This document shows, piece by piece, positions 30,680 to 40,137 of a DNA stretch of 64,000 nucleotides. The translations under genes were made by a program, and so were the position numbers. The first letter of the stretch is position 1; each line of letters starts with the position of its first letter. A model generated the notes under the pieces. The model was given only the letters and a program-made list of their open reading frames with translations, was not told the DNA's origin and ran no database searches. Source of the stretch: Limimaricola soesokkakensis (lineage in GTDB: Bacteria; Pseudomonadota; Alphaproteobacteria; Rhodobacterales; Rhodobacteraceae); NCBI RefSeq assembly GCF_900172345.1, contig NZ_FWFY01000002.1, forward strand, positions 62,001-126,000. Direction: 5' to 3'.

Positions 30680-31510
30680 ATGGACACCTCCCGCTCCCTC
30701 CTCGTCACCGGCTCCTCCTCCGGCATCGGTCTTGCCTGCGCGCGCCACATGCGCGACCGGGGCTGGCGTGTCTTTGCCAGCTGCCGGGCCGAGACCGATT
30801 GCGCGCGGCTGCGGGCCGAGGGCTTCGAGGCACCGCGGCTCGACTATGCCGAGCCGGACAGCGTGGCGGAAGGGCTGGCCGCGGTGCTGGAAGCCACCGG
30901 CGGACGGCTCGACGCGCTCTACAACAACGGCGCCTTCGCCTGCCCCGGCGCGGTCGAGGACCTGCCGCGCGAGGCGCTGGCGGAAATCTTCGAGACCAAC
31001 CTGTTCGGCTGGCACGACCTGACCCGGCGGGTCATCCCGGTGATGCGGGCCCAAGGCGCGGGCCGGATCGTCAACTGCTCCTCGGTGCTCGGCCTCGTAG
31101 GGGTGAAGTGGCGCGGCGCCTATGTCGCGACCAAATTCGCGCTGGAGGGTCTGACCGACGTGTTGCGGCTCGAGATGGCCGGGACCGGCATCCACATCTC
31201 GCTGATCGAGCCGGGCCCCGTAACCTCGCGGATCCGCGCCAACTCGATTCCGCATTTCGAGCGCTGGATCGACTGGAAGGGTTCGGCCCGGCGGGCGGAA
31301 TACGAAGGCCTGCTGCACCGGCTCTATGCCGAGCGCGGCCCGGACCGGTTCGAATTGCCGCCCGAGGCGGTGGCCGACAAGCTCGCCCATGCGCTGGAGG
31401 CGCGACGGCCGCGACCGCGTTACTACGTCACCACGCCCACGCATGTTTCCGGCACGTTGCGGCGGCTGTTGCCGACCCGGGCGCTCGACTGGGTAGTGGC
31501 CCGGGGGTGA
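30680..31510 (+). CDS. Short-chain dehydrogenase/reductase
   Basis: Classical SDR (276 residues), NAD(P)-dependent oxidoreductase of unknown substrate. The nucleotide-binding TGSSSGIG is at residues 10-17, NNG is in YNNGAFA, the catalytic Ser is in NCSSVLG, and the Y148-x3-K152 pair is in GAYVATKFAL. The C-terminal PGPVTSRIRANS segment is typical of the SDRs annotated as oxidoreductase YbbO or retinol dehydrogenase-like. The ribosome-binding site is weak. The C-terminal stretch after 210 is longer than in minimal SDRs. Confidence 0.85.
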   Translation: MDTSRSLLVTGSSSGIGLACARHMRDRGWRVFASCRAETDCARLRAEGFEAPRLDYAEPDSVAEGLAAVLEATGGRLDALYNNGAFACPGAVEDLPREALAEIFETNLFGWHDLTRRVIPVMRAQGAGRIVNCSSVLGLVGVKWRGAYVATKFALEGLTDVLRLEMAGTGIHISLIEPGPVTSRIRANSIPHFERWIDWKGSARRAEYEGLLHRLYAERGPDRFELPPEAVADKLAHALEARRPRPRYYVTTPTHVSGTLRRLLPTRALDWVVARG

Positions 31511-31585
31511 ACCCGCGACACCGCGCCCCGCTTTGCCTCGAGCCACACGGCCGCTAGATGGTAGGGCAACCGCGAAAGGCGCCCC

Positions 31586-31789
31586 ATGTTCGAAGATCCG
31601 CTATTCATCCTCGTCGTTCTCGCCGTCCTGATCGTCGCCGGCATCCTGATGTTCGGCGTCGGCACCTTCGGAAAGGGCGGCGATTTCAACCGCAAATACG
31701 CCAACAAGATCATGCGTTGGCGCATCGGCGCGCAATTCGTCGCGGTGCTGCTGATCCTGCTCTACGTGTTCCTGCGGGGGGTGAACTGA
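31586..31789 (+). CDS. Twin transmembrane (HIG1-like) protein
   Basis: 67-residue membrane protein with two hydrophobic helices (about 7-28 and 47-63) joined by a short basic loop (NRKYANKIMRWRIGAQ). The loop resembles the HIG1 domain of respiratory supercomplex factors. AAAGG seven bases upstream. Its stop overlaps the next ATG by one base (TGATG), so it is translationally coupled to the cobalamin adenosyltransferase, an arrangement I recall as common in Rhodobacterales. Function unproven. Confidence 0.85.
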   Translation: MFEDPLFILVVLAVLIVAGILMFGVGTFGKGGDFNRKYANKIMRWRIGAQFVAVLLILLYVFLRGVN

Positions 31790-32361
31790 TGGTCGTGCTG
31801 AACCGCATCTATACCCGTACCGGCGACAAGGGCGACACCGCGCTGGGCGATGGCAGCCGGGTGAACAAGGACGCGCTGCGGGTCGAGGCCTATGGCACGG
31901 TCGACGAGACCAATGCCACGATCGGGCTGGCGCGCCTGCATGCCGAGGACGAGATGGACGCCGCGCTGGGCCGTATCCAGAACGACCTGTTCGATCTGGG
32001 GGCCGATCTGTGCCGGCCGGATCCTGACCGGGATTCCGAGGCGAAATACCCGGTGTTGCGCATGACCGCCGGCCAGACCGAGCGGCTGGAGCGCGAGATC
32101 GACGCGATGAACGAGGCGCTGGAGCCGCTCCGCAGCTTCGTGCTGCCGGGCGGCTCGGCGCTGGCCGCGCATCTGCACCTGTGCCGCACCGTCTCGCGCC
32201 GGGCCGAGCGGCTGGCGGTGGCGCTGGGTCGCGCCGAGGCGGTGAACGCGCATGCGGCGCGCTACCTGAACCGGCTCTCGGACTGGTTCTTCGTCGCGGC
32301 GCGGATCGCCAATGATTCGGGCCGCGCCGACGTGCTGTGGCAGCCCGGCGCCAACCGCTGA
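31789..32361 (+). CDS. PduO-type cob(I)yrinic acid a,c-diamide adenosyltransferase
   Basis: ATP:corrinoid adenosyltransferase (190 residues) that transfers the 5'-deoxyadenosyl group to cob(I)alamin, giving coenzyme B12. The ATP-binding N-terminus is NRIYTRTGDKGDTALGDGSR, and R-x-EAYGTVDETNA and CRTVSRRAERLAV are conserved active-site segments. It overlaps the twin-membrane gene by one base. The rest of the cobalamin pathway is not in the window. Confidence 0.93.
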   Translation: MVVLNRIYTRTGDKGDTALGDGSRVNKDALRVEAYGTVDETNATIGLARLHAEDEMDAALGRIQNDLFDLGADLCRPDPDRDSEAKYPVLRMTAGQTERLEREIDAMNEALEPLRSFVLPGGSALAAHLHLCRTVSRRAERLAVALGRAEAVNAHAARYLNRLSDWFFVAARIANDSGRADVLWQPGANR

Positions 32362-32451
32362 TCCCCCGCCCTTAACCCTGCCGGACGGTTCCGGGCCATA
32401 AGCCCTTCGCCTCATGCGAGCCTGCACTTCGCCCTCGTCGCGGAGATTGCC

Positions 32452-33408
32452 ATGCTCGCCCTGCTCGGACTGCTCGGTCTTGCCCTTACCGGTGCGGCGT
32501 TGCTGCCGCCCATGATCACCGAGGGCGGCCCCGAGGCCGACACCGATGAGTCCGACACCGACGGGCCCGACGCGCCGTCGAGGACCGTACCGCTCGAAGC
32601 AGCCTTCGAGCTGGACGGCGATTCCGCCCTCGAATCCGCAGCAACCTTGCCGCAGCGCCTGTCCGACACGGGCAGCGAAGCCCCCGACGTGATCTACGGC
32701 GACATCCTCGCCTCGGGGATGGCCGACCATGTCGAGGCCGGCGCGGGACACGATCATGTCGATCTGCGCGATGGCCCAGACCGGGCCGATGGCGGCGCTG
32801 GCGATGACGAGATCCATGGCGGGCGCGGCGAGGATAGGCTTGCGGGCGGCATCGGCGATGACGCGCTGTGGGGGCATGTCGGCGACGACCTGCTTCGTGG
32901 CGGCGCCGGAGACGACGCGATCCGCGCCGGCTCCGGCCATGACCGGCTGTTCGGGGGTGCGGGTCACGACGCGCTGGGCGGCGATCTGGGCGACGACATG
33001 CTGCATGGCGGCGCAGGACGCGACGTGCTGCATGGCGGCGCCGGCGACGATCGGCTCGACGGCACCGGTGACGGCTCGGGCGTCGGGGCGAGCGATTTCC
33101 TCAATGGTGGCGCAGGCGACGACGTCATCGCGGCGGGCGCTGGCGACACGGCGCATGGCGGAACCGGCGGCGACATCTTCGCGCTGCGCAGCGTCGAGGC
33201 GGGCGACCCGGCGGTACTCGCCGATTTCGACGCCGCCCAGGATCGGATCGTGGTGCTGCATCCCGAGGGCGCCGCGCCGGAACTGACGCTGGAGCCGTGG
33301 CCTGAGGGGCTGCTGCTGCGCGCCGACGGCGCGGCGCTGCTGCGGCTCGACGGGATCGACGCGCTCGCGCCGGGCGCGGTGCTGCTGCTTACCGATCCCG
33401 TCGCCTGA
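32452..33408 (+). CDS. RTX calcium-binding repeat protein with N-terminal membrane segment
   Basis: 318 residues. A hydrophobic helix lies at the very N-terminus ([18 protein letters not shown]), then an acidic linker rich in Asp/Thr (20-80), then about a dozen GGxGxDxLx nonapeptide repeats (roughly 85-245) that fold as a calcium-loaded beta-roll. The C-terminal part, [14 protein letters not shown], resembles the end of type I-secreted RTX proteins. The combination suggests either membrane tethering or an unusual export route. GGAG six bases upstream. Function unknown; no secretion genes adjacent. Confidence 0.8.
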   Translation: MLALLGLLGLALTGAALLPPMITEGGPEADTDESDTDGPDAPSRTVPLEAAFELDGDSALESAATLPQRLSDTGSEAPDVIYGDILASGMADHVEAGAGHDHVDLRDGPDRADGGAGDDEIHGGRGEDRLAGGIGDDALWGHVGDDLLRGGAGDDAIRAGSGHDRLFGGAGHDALGGDLGDDMLHGGAGRDVLHGGAGDDRLDGTGDGSGVGASDFLNGGAGDDVIAAGAGDTAHGGTGGDIFALRSVEAGDPAVLADFDAAQDRIVVLHPEGAAPELTLEPWPEGLLLRADGAALLRLDGIDALAPGAVLLLTDPVA

Positions 33409-33567
33409 GTCCCGCCGCGTCCCCGCGCCACAGCAAACCGCTTTCCTTTTCGGACGATTTCCCCTATGGGCACCCATCCGTCGTCCTATATGGAGACGGT
33501 ACTCCATGGGCCCTGCTGGACGACATCCCGGCTTGCGCCATCACTCTCATCCCGAAAGGAGACCCCG

Positions 33568-33837
33568 ATGTCGATCACCGTGGAAGACAAGGCCAAGGTC
33601 ATCAGCGATTTCGCCACCAAAGACGGCGACACCGGTTCGCCCGAAGTGCAGGTCGCGATCCTGACCTCGCGCATCGCGACCCTGACCGAGCACTTCAAGA
33701 CCCACAAGAAGGACAACCACGGTCGCCGTGGCCTTCTCAAGCTGGTCGCCCGCCGCCGCAAGCTTCTCGACTACGTGAAGAACAAGGACGTCGAGCGTTA
33801 CCAGGCCCTGATCGGCCGCCTCGGCATCCGCCGCTAA
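33568..33837 (+). CDS. rpsO: 30S ribosomal protein S15
   Basis: S15 (89 residues) binds 16S rRNA helix 22 and forms bridge B4. It shows [20 protein letters not shown] and the C-terminal [24 protein letters not shown] lies seven bases before the ATG; the frame is open upstream but without S15 similarity. It is followed by a terminator hairpin and then pnp, the classic rpsO-pnp pair. Confidence 0.98.
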   Translation: MSITVEDKAKVISDFATKDGDTGSPEVQVAILTSRIATLTEHFKTHKKDNHGRRGLLKLVARRRKLLDYVKNKDVERYQALIGRLGIRR

Positions 33838-33844
33838 GGTTTTC

Positions 33845-33872
33845 AGGGACCGCGCCACGGCGCGGTCCCTTT
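33845..33872 (+). terminator. Terminator/processing hairpin after rpsO
   Basis: Perfect 12-bp stem (33845-33856 with 33859-33870), followed by a short T run (33870-33872). It begins 8 bases past the rpsO stop. As in E. coli it may be a partial terminator with read-through into pnp. Confidence 0.7.
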
Positions 33873-33990
33873 GCTATCCGGGATGGCGCGGACCGGGCTC
33901 GACCCGCGTCACGGAAACACGAGAGCCAGGGGCATCCGGCCCCTCCGCAACCCGCCCCCAGGGACTGTTCACGCATTAGGGGGGCACAAG

Positions 33991-34007
33991 GGCCCGAAGG
34001 TCGGGCC
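33991..34007 (+). other. Small hairpin in the pnp leader
   Basis: 7-bp inverted repeat GGCCCGA-AGG-TCGGGCC just upstream of the pnp start. In E. coli, PNPase controls its own message through an RNase III-cut leader hairpin; this stem is much shorter, so a similar role is speculative. Confidence 0.4.
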
Positions 34008-34022
34008 AGAATGGAAAAGACG

Positions 34023-36155
34023 ATGTTTCACGACGTGAAAAAATCGATCCAGTGGGGCGAAGAGACGCTGACGCTGGAAACCGGCAAGGTCGCGCGCCAG
34101 GCCGACGGCTCGGTCATCGCGACGCTGGGCGAAACCAGCGTGATGGCCAACGTCACCTTCGCCAAGGCGCCGAAGCCGGGTCAGGACTTCTTTCCCCTGA
34201 CCGTCCACTACCAGGAAAAATACTACGCCGCCGGCAAGATCCCGGGCGGCTTCTTCAAGCGCGAGGCGCGCCCGACCGAGAAGGAGACGCTGACCGCGCG
34301 CCTGATCGACCGGCCGATCCGTCCGCTCTTCGTGCCGGGCTTCAAGAACGAAGTGCTGGTGATGTGCACCGTGCTGAGCCACGACCTCGTCAACGATCCC
34401 GACGTCGTCGCGATGATCGCCGCCTCGGCCGCGCTGACGATCTCCGGCGCCCCCTTCATGGGCCCGATCGCCGGTGCCCGCGTCGGCTACGTCGATGGCG
34501 AATACGTGCTGAACCCGACCGTCGACGACATGCAGAACCTGCGCTCGAACCCCGAGCAGCGCCTCGACCTGGTGGTCGCCGGCACCAAGGACGCGGTCAT
34601 GATGGTCGAGTCCGAGGCCTACGAGCTGACCGAGGACGAGATGCTCGGCGCCGTGACCTTCGCGCATGAGCAGATCCAGCCGGTGATCGACCTGATCATC
34701 GATCTGGCCGAGGAATGCGCCAAGGAGCCCTTCGACTTCACCCCCCCGGACTACTCGGCGCTCTACGACGCCGTGAAGGCCGCCGGCGAAGAGAAGATGC
34801 GCGCCGCCTTCGCGATCACCGACAAGCAGGAGCGCACGGCCGCCGTCGCTCAGGCCCGCGAGGACATCAAGGCCCAGCTCACCGAGGAACAGCTCGAGGA
34901 CGCGAACCTCGGCTCCGCGCTGAAGAAGCTCGAATCGAGCGTGCTGCGCGGCGACGTGGTCAAGAAGGGCCAGCGCATCGACGGCCGTAACCTCGACACC
35001 GTTCGCGACATCGTGGCCGAGACCGGCCTGCTGCCGCGCACCCACGGCTCGGCGCTGTTCACCCGTGGCGAGACCCAGGCGCTGGTCGTGACCACGCTCG
35101 GCACCGGCGATGACGAGCAGTTCATCGACGCGCTGCACGGCAACTTCAAATCGAACTTCCTGCTGCACTACAACTTCCCCCCCTACTCGGTGGGCGAAGT
35201 GGGCCGCGTGGGCTCTCCCGGCCGTCGCGAGATCGGCCATGGCAAGCTCGCCTGGCGCGCGCTGCAGGCGGTGCTGCCGGCACCGACCGACTTCCCCTAC
35301 ACGATCCGCCTCGTCTCTGAGATCACCGAATCGAACGGCTCGTCCTCGATGGCGTCGGTCTGCGGCGGCTCGCTGGCCATGATGGATGCGGGCGTGCCGC
35401 TGAAATCGGCCGTGGCCGGCGTGGCGATGGGCCTCGTGCTTGAGGACGACGGCTCCTACGCGGTGCTGACCGACATCCTCGGCGACGAGGATCACCTCGG
35501 CGACATGGACTTCAAGGTCGCGGGCACCGAGACCGGCATCACCTCGCTGCAGATGGACATCAAGGTCGCTGGCATCACGCCCGAGATCATGAAGAAGGCG
35601 CTGGCGCAGGCCAAGGCCGGCCGTCTGCATATCCTCGGCGAGATGAACAAGGCGCTCTCCGGCGTTGGTGAGTTCTCGGTCCACGCGCCGCGCATCGAAA
35701 CGATGCAGATCCCGACCGACAAGATCCGCGAAGTGATCGGCTCGGGCGGCAAGGTGATCCGCGAGATCGTCGAAGTCTCGGGCGCCAAGGTCGACATCAA
35801 CGACGACGGTGTGATCAAGATCGCCTCGGCCAACGGTGAGGCGATCCAGAAGGCCTATGACATGATCTACTCGATCGTGGCCGAGCCCGAAGAAGGCAAG
35901 GTCTACAAGGGCACTGTCGTGAAGCTCGTCGACTTCGGCGCCTTCGTGAACTTCTTCGGCAAGCGTGACGGCCTCGTGCATGTCAGCCAGATCGAGAACC
36001 GCCGCCTGAACCACCCCTCGGACGTCCTCAAGGAAGGCCAGGAGGTCTGGGTCAAGCTGCTGGGCTTCGACGATCGCGGCAAGGTGCGCCTGTCGATGAA
36101 GGTCGTGAACCAGGAGACCGGCGAAGAAGCCAAGGAAGATGCGCAGGCCGACTGA
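34023..36155 (+). CDS. pnp: Polyribonucleotide nucleotidyltransferase (PNPase)
   Basis: PNPase (710 residues) is a phosphorolytic 3'-5' exoribonuclease in the degradosome. It has two RNase PH-like domains, with [20 protein letters not shown] and [19 protein letters not shown], then a KH domain (about 550-610, [15 protein letters not shown]) and an S1 domain (about 620-690, [15 protein letters not shown]). I favour the ATG at 34023 ([15 protein letters not shown]), which matches the family N-terminus and has GGA upstream; the ATG at 34011 would add four residues. Followed by a very strong terminator. Confidence 0.97.
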   Translation: MFHDVKKSIQWGEETLTLETGKVARQADGSVIATLGETSVMANVTFAKAPKPGQDFFPLTVHYQEKYYAAGKIPGGFFKREARPTEKETLTARLIDRPIRPLFVPGFKNEVLVMCTVLSHDLVNDPDVVAMIAASAALTISGAPFMGPIAGARVGYVDGEYVLNPTVDDMQNLRSNPEQRLDLVVAGTKDAVMMVESEAYELTEDEMLGAVTFAHEQIQPVIDLIIDLAEECAKEPFDFTPPDYSALYDAVKAAGEEKMRAAFAITDKQERTAAVAQAREDIKAQLTEEQLEDANLGSALKKLESSVLRGDVVKKGQRIDGRNLDTVRDIVAETGLLPRTHGSALFTRGETQALVVTTLGTGDDEQFIDALHGNFKSNFLLHYNFPPYSVGEVGRVGSPGRREIGHGKLAWRALQAVLPAPTDFPYTIRLVSEITESNGSSSMASVCGGSLAMMDAGVPLKSAVAGVAMGLVLEDDGSYAVLTDILGDEDHLGDMDFKVAGTETGITSLQMDIKVAGITPEIMKKALAQAKAGRLHILGEMNKALSGVGEFSVHAPRIETMQIPTDKIREVIGSGGKVIREIVEVSGAKVDINDDGVIKIASANGEAIQKAYDMIYSIVAEPEEGKVYKGTVVKLVDFGAFVNFFGKRDGLVHVSQIENRRLNHPSDVLKEGQEVWVKLLGFDDRGKVRLSMKVVNQETGEEAKEDAQAD

Positions 36156-36175
36156 TCCGGCTTGCATCAAGACGG

Positions 36176-36200
36176 AAAAGGGGCCTTCGGGCCCCTTTTT
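36176..36200 (+). terminator. Intrinsic terminator after pnp
   Basis: 10-bp stem (36176-36185 with 36190-36199) closed by a TTCG tetraloop, ending in five T. A textbook terminator 20 bases after the pnp stop. Confidence 0.92.
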
Positions 36201-36339
36201 CATGTCCGATCCCTGCGCGTCGCCAGACCTGCGGCGCCTCGACCACATGTATTGGTGATCGATAGGGGCAGGCCGCCCTTGGGTTGTGGCCACCCTGCCG
36301 TCTTCGGCAGATGCGCCTGCAAGACAACAAGGATCCCCC

Positions 36340-37008
36340 ATGCGTCCCAGCCTCCCCCTCGCCGCCGCTTTCCTGCTCGTCGCCACGACGGTTCAGGCGC
36401 AATCACTCACCGACAGCGTCGAAGGCGCCTCCACCGGCTTCGGCGTTTCCAGCTTCGGTCTCTACGGCTCTGCCGCCTACGAGGTGATGCCCAAGCTGCG
36501 CTTGCGCGGCGTCCTCACCGGCCTTCCGGATTTCGAGTTCGAAGGCGACAAAGATGATTTCGGCACGGAGATCACCGCCGATGGCAGCTTTGGCGGCATC
36601 GCCGCGCTGGCGGACTACCACCCCTATGGCGGCGGCTTCCGCGTCTCGGGCGGCCTGTTCTTTTCCAGCAGCGATCTCGACGGCAGCGGCCGTGGCTTCG
36701 AGGCGGATGACGGCATGACCTACGACGATGCGCGTGTAGATGCCTCGGTCCGCTTCGAGAACGAGGTCGCGCCGATGCTGGCGCTTGGCTACACGAGCGG
36801 CGGCGCGCATGGTTGGGGCTTCGAGAGCGAGATCGGCCTGATCGGCATCGGTGGCGTCGAGGTGGCGCTCGACGGCACCAGCGGCGATCCGAGCGTCGAT
36901 GCGGAGTTCGAAGCCGACCTGCAGGAGATGGAAGACGACGCCAACGAGACCGGCAGCGATCTGGTCGTCTATCCTTGGCTCTCGCTCGGCGTCAGCTACC
37001 GCTTCTGA
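36340..37008 (+). CDS. Putative outer-membrane beta-barrel protein
   Basis: 222 residues with a clear Sec signal peptide (MRPSLPLAAAFLLVATTVQA, cleavage near AQA-Q). The mature part alternates polar and hydrophobic residues with many Gly/Tyr, and the protein ends in YRF, the terminal Phe expected by the BAM complex. This suggests a small eight-stranded barrel. AAGGA seven bases upstream sets the start. It is monocistronic between two terminators. No specific family recognised. Confidence 0.75.
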   Translation: MRPSLPLAAAFLLVATTVQAQSLTDSVEGASTGFGVSSFGLYGSAAYEVMPKLRLRGVLTGLPDFEFEGDKDDFGTEITADGSFGGIAALADYHPYGGGFRVSGGLFFSSSDLDGSGRGFEADDGMTYDDARVDASVRFENEVAPMLALGYTSGGAHGWGFESEIGLIGIGGVEVALDGTSGDPSVDAEFEADLQEMEDDANETGSDLVVYPWLSLGVSYRF

Positions 37009-37032
37009 AACAGGGCCTTATGCCTCTTTAGT

Positions 37033-37059
37033 CGGCCCCTTCCGGGGCCGGCCATTTTT
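37033..37059 (+). terminator. Intrinsic terminator after outer-membrane gene
   Basis: 7-bp GC stem (37033-37039 with 37044-37050), TTCC loop, with a run of five T starting four bases later. Confidence 0.7.
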
Positions 37060-37149
37060 CTGCGACGAGCTTAACCACGGCGCGGCGATTCGGTGTTATG
37101 CTGCCCGGACAGAGGCGAAACGGGCCGCAGAGCCCGGACAGGAGCAGGC

Positions 37150-37713
37150 ATGAAACTCTCGAGACGAGGCGTACTTGCGGCTGCCGCCGCGATCGTGGCC
37201 ACCGGACCGGTTCTGGCCGCCCCCCCGCGCGTGGTGAAGATCCCGCGCGAGTGGCTGCCCACCGAGATCAACGTCAACGAGGCGCTGGCGCCGGGGCAGA
37301 TCCATGTGCGGATCGCGCAGAACAGGCTCTACTGGACCTTGGGCAATGGCCGGGCGATCCGCTATGTCGTGGCGCTCGGCGCGGCGGGGCGCAACTTCAC
37401 CGGCACCGCCCAGGTGGCGCGCAAGGCCGAATGGCCGGCCTGGACCCCCACCGCCAACATGATCCGGCAGGAACCGGCAGTTTACGGCCCCTATTCGGGC
37501 GGGCTGCCCGGCGGCCATGCCCGCAACCCGCTCGGCTCGCGCGCTCTCTATCTCTATCAGAACGGGCGCGACACCTATTACCGCATCCACGGCACGCCGC
37601 AGCCTTGGACCATGGGGCGCAAATTCTCGTCGGGCTGCGTGCGGCTGATCAACGAGCATGTCGAGGATCTCTACGACCGCGTGCCGATCGGCACGACGGT
37701 CGTCGTCATCTAA
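37150..37713 (+). CDS. L,D-transpeptidase, Tat-exported
   Basis: YkuD-family L,D-transpeptidase (187 residues) that makes 3-3 crosslinks in peptidoglycan or attaches proteins to it. The signal sequence MKLSRRGVLAAAAA contains a twin-arginine motif followed by a hydrophobic stretch and an AxA-like site near LAAP, so Tat export is likely. The catalytic motif HGTPQPW...SSGCVRLIN has the nucleophile C163. GGAG precedes the ATG. It is about 187 residues, a minimal catalytic domain without peptidoglycan-binding repeats, and monocistronic. It converges with the peroxiredoxin gene. Confidence 0.9.
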   Translation: MKLSRRGVLAAAAAIVATGPVLAAPPRVVKIPREWLPTEINVNEALAPGQIHVRIAQNRLYWTLGNGRAIRYVVALGAAGRNFTGTAQVARKAEWPAWTPTANMIRQEPAVYGPYSGGLPGGHARNPLGSRALYLYQNGRDTYYRIHGTPQPWTMGRKFSSGCVRLINEHVEDLYDRVPIGTTVVVI

Positions 37714-37756
37714 ACCCGGCGCGCCCCTCTCGACGGGGCGCGCCGCGCGTTTCGCC

Positions 37757-38410
37757 TTACTGCGGCGATTTGGTCATCCGCAGATAGGGCAGCACGGTCT
37801 CGAACTCGCCGAACTTGGCCTTCGCGTCCTCGTCCGAGAGCGTGGCCGGGATCACCACGTCCTGACCGACCTGCCAGTCGGCCGGCGTCGCCACGCCCTT
37901 GCCGGTGGTGAGTTGCAGCGCGTCGAGCGCGCGCAGCACCTCCGAGAAGTTGCGACCGACGGTCATCGGATAGGTCATCGACAGCTTCAGCTGCTTGTCG
38001 GGACCGATGACGAAGACGGCACGTACGGTGGCGCTGTCATTGGGGGTGCGGCCGTCGGGCAGATAGGCGTCGGCGGGCAGCATGTCGAAGGCCTTGGAGA
38101 TGTCCAGACCGTCATCGGCGACGATCGGGAACTCGGGCGCAACGCCGCCGGCCTTCTCGATGTCCTTCTTCCAGCGGACATGCTCATCGACTCCGTCCAC
38201 CGAGACGCCGAGCACCTTGGTGCCTCGTTTCTTCCACTCGGCGTCGAGCCGTGCCACGGCACCGAACTCGGTGGTGCAGACGGGGGTGAAGTCCTTGGGA
38301 TGGCTGAAGATGATCGCCCAGTTATCGCCGACCCAGTCATGCAGGGCGAACTCGCCCTGGTCGGTCTTGACGGTCAGATTCGGAATCTCGTCATTGATGC
38401 GCAGGGCCAT
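37757..38410 (-). CDS. 1-Cys peroxiredoxin (Prx6 type)
   Basis: Peroxiredoxin (217 residues) reducing H2O2 and alkyl hydroperoxides. The only cysteine is the peroxidatic C45 in FTPVCTTE, and the long C-terminal domain is typical of Prx6/AhpC-TSA 1-Cys enzymes. These need an external thiol or glutathione-type reductant. GGAGG five bases upstream sets the start. It is divergent from an aldehyde dehydrogenase with 118 bases between them, so both may share a control region, perhaps responding to oxidative or electrophile stress; no operator is visible. Confidence 0.93.
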   Translation of the reverse strand: MALRINDEIPNLTVKTDQGEFALHDWVGDNWAIIFSHPKDFTPVCTTEFGAVARLDAEWKKRGTKVLGVSVDGVDEHVRWKKDIEKAGGVAPEFPIVADDGLDISKAFDMLPADAYLPDGRTPNDSATVRAVFVIGPDKQLKLSMTYPMTVGRNFSEVLRALDALQLTTGKGVATPADWQVGQDVVIPATLSDEDAKAKFGEFETVLPYLRMTKSPQ

Positions 38411-38528
38411 GGTAACCTCCTGTAACACTGTTCCCGTGGCCAACATAGGAAGCCGCGGCACCGCCTGCCATAGCTTGCGGCCCCGATCCGCCGGTGACAC
38501 TCTGCGCCGCGACACGGAGGAGATCCCC

Positions 38529-39977
38529 ATGATCGAGAAACGCGACTTCTACATCGACGGCCGCTGGACCGCGCCCCTGGACGGGCGCGACTGCGAGGTG
38601 ATCGACCCCTCGACTGAAGAGCCCTGCGCCGTCATCTCTCTCGGCGGTCAGGCCGACACCGATGCTGCCGTCGCCGCTGCCAAGCGCGCAGGCCCCGGCT
38701 GGCGCGCCACCCCGCCCGCCGAGCGGCGCGCCGTGGTCGCGCGCATCCTCGAGCAATACGAGGCCCGCAAGGAGGATCTGGCGCAGGCGATGAGCCGCGA
38801 GATGGGCGCGCCGATCGATCTGGCGCGCAACAGCCAGGCCACCTCCCTGCCCTATCACCTCGAGAATTTCCTGACTGCTTTCGACAAGATCGACTGGCTG
38901 CGGCCCTTGGGCGATCATGCGCCCGACACGATGATCTCGCTCGAACCGATCGGCGTGGTCGGGCTGATCACGCCGTGGAACTGGCCGATGAACCAGGTCA
39001 CGCTCAAGGTGATCCCGGCGCTGCTGGCGGGCTGCACCGTGGTGCTGAAGCCCTCCGAGGAAGCGCCGCTGTCCTCGATCGTCTTCGCCGAGATGCTCGA
39101 CGCGGCCGGCGTTCCGCCGGGCGTGTTCAACCTTGTCAACGGCGATGGCGCCGGCGTCGGCACGCAGCTGTCGACCCACGAGGACGTGCAGATGATCTCC
39201 TTCACCGGCTCGACCCGGGCCGGCCGCGCTATCTCCAAGGCCGCGGCCGAGACGCTCAAGCGGGTAACGCTGGAGCTGGGCGGCAAGGGCGCCAACCTGA
39301 TCTTCGGCGATGCCGGGGAAAAGGCGGTGGTGCGCGGTGTGCGGCACTGCATGCAGAACACCGGCCAGTCCTGCAACGCGCCGACCCGGATGCTGGTCGA
39401 GCGCGGTTTCTACGACGAGGCGGTGGAGATCGCCGCCCGCACCGCGCAGGAAACCGGCGTCGGTCCGGCGAGCCAGGAGGGCCGCCATATCGGCCCGCTC
39501 GTCAACAAAACGCAATGGACCAAGGTGCAGGATCTGATCGAGACCGGCATCAAGGAGGGCGCGCGGCTCGTCGCGGGTGGCCCCGGCCTGCCCGAGGGGG
39601 TCAATCGCGGCTACTTCGTGCGGCCCACGGTCTTTGCCGACGTAACGCCCGATATGACCATCGCGCGCGAAGAGATCTTTGGCCCGGTGCTCTCGATCAT
39701 GCCCTTCGAGGACGAGGCGCAGGCGATCGAGATCGCCAACGACACGCCCTATGGCCTGACCAACTACGTACAGTCCGCCGACCCGGCACGGCGCAACCGT
39801 CTCGCGCTTGCGCTGCATGCAGGCATGATCGAGATGAATGGCCGGCCGCGCGGCGCAGGCGCGCCTTTTGGCGGCGTCGGCCAGTCGGGCCGGGCTCGCG
39901 AGGGCGGGGTCTGGGGCATCGAGGAGTTTCTGGAGGTCAAGGCGATCTCCGGCTGGGGCCTCGACGCCGCGGAATAG
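38529..39977 (+). CDS. Aldehyde dehydrogenase (NAD+)
   Basis: ALDH superfamily enzyme (482 residues) oxidising an aldehyde to the acid. The active-site Cys is C282 (NTGQSCNAPTR), the general base E249 (LELGGKGAN), the NAD site ITPWNWPMNQ near 145, and FTGSTRAGR near 225. The NTGQSC context resembles the broad-specificity group near betaine-aldehyde or coniferyl-aldehyde dehydrogenases; the substrate is not predictable. GGAGGAG upstream. A hairpin at 39985-40008 with no T run follows, so the next pair may be partly co-transcribed. Confidence 0.92.
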   Translation: MIEKRDFYIDGRWTAPLDGRDCEVIDPSTEEPCAVISLGGQADTDAAVAAAKRAGPGWRATPPAERRAVVARILEQYEARKEDLAQAMSREMGAPIDLARNSQATSLPYHLENFLTAFDKIDWLRPLGDHAPDTMISLEPIGVVGLITPWNWPMNQVTLKVIPALLAGCTVVLKPSEEAPLSSIVFAEMLDAAGVPPGVFNLVNGDGAGVGTQLSTHEDVQMISFTGSTRAGRAISKAAAETLKRVTLELGGKGANLIFGDAGEKAVVRGVRHCMQNTGQSCNAPTRMLVERGFYDEAVEIAARTAQETGVGPASQEGRHIGPLVNKTQWTKVQDLIETGIKEGARLVAGGPGLPEGVNRGYFVRPTVFADVTPDMTIAREEIFGPVLSIMPFEDEAQAIEIANDTPYGLTNYVQSADPARRNRLALALHAGMIEMNGRPRGAGAPFGGVGQSGRAREGGVWGIEEFLEVKAISGWGLDAAE

Positions 39978-40137
39978 CCATGGCGGCGCGTCCCTCTCGG
40001 GGCGCGCCCGTTCACGCCTCGGTTCCGGCCAAGCATGTGCGACCTGTGCGCCCATGCACCGATCCCGCGCCCGGACCGGGGATTTCGGCTCGACCGTGCT
40101 AGCTTATCTCTGAGCCGAGCACAGGGGAGCCAATGCC

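Noticed and set aside
30091-33408. A genomic island or phage remnant with SH3, SDR and RTX genes
   Set aside because: No integrase, tRNA junction, direct repeats or composition shift is visible; genes have host-like codon use and normal terminators.
33409-33567. A promoter for rpsO near TATATGG at 33487
   Set aside because: No matching -35 element at a suitable distance; left uncalled.
36286-36339. An 18-residue N-terminal extension of the outer-membrane protein
   Set aside because: It has no ribosome-binding site and would hide the clear signal peptide that begins at 36340.
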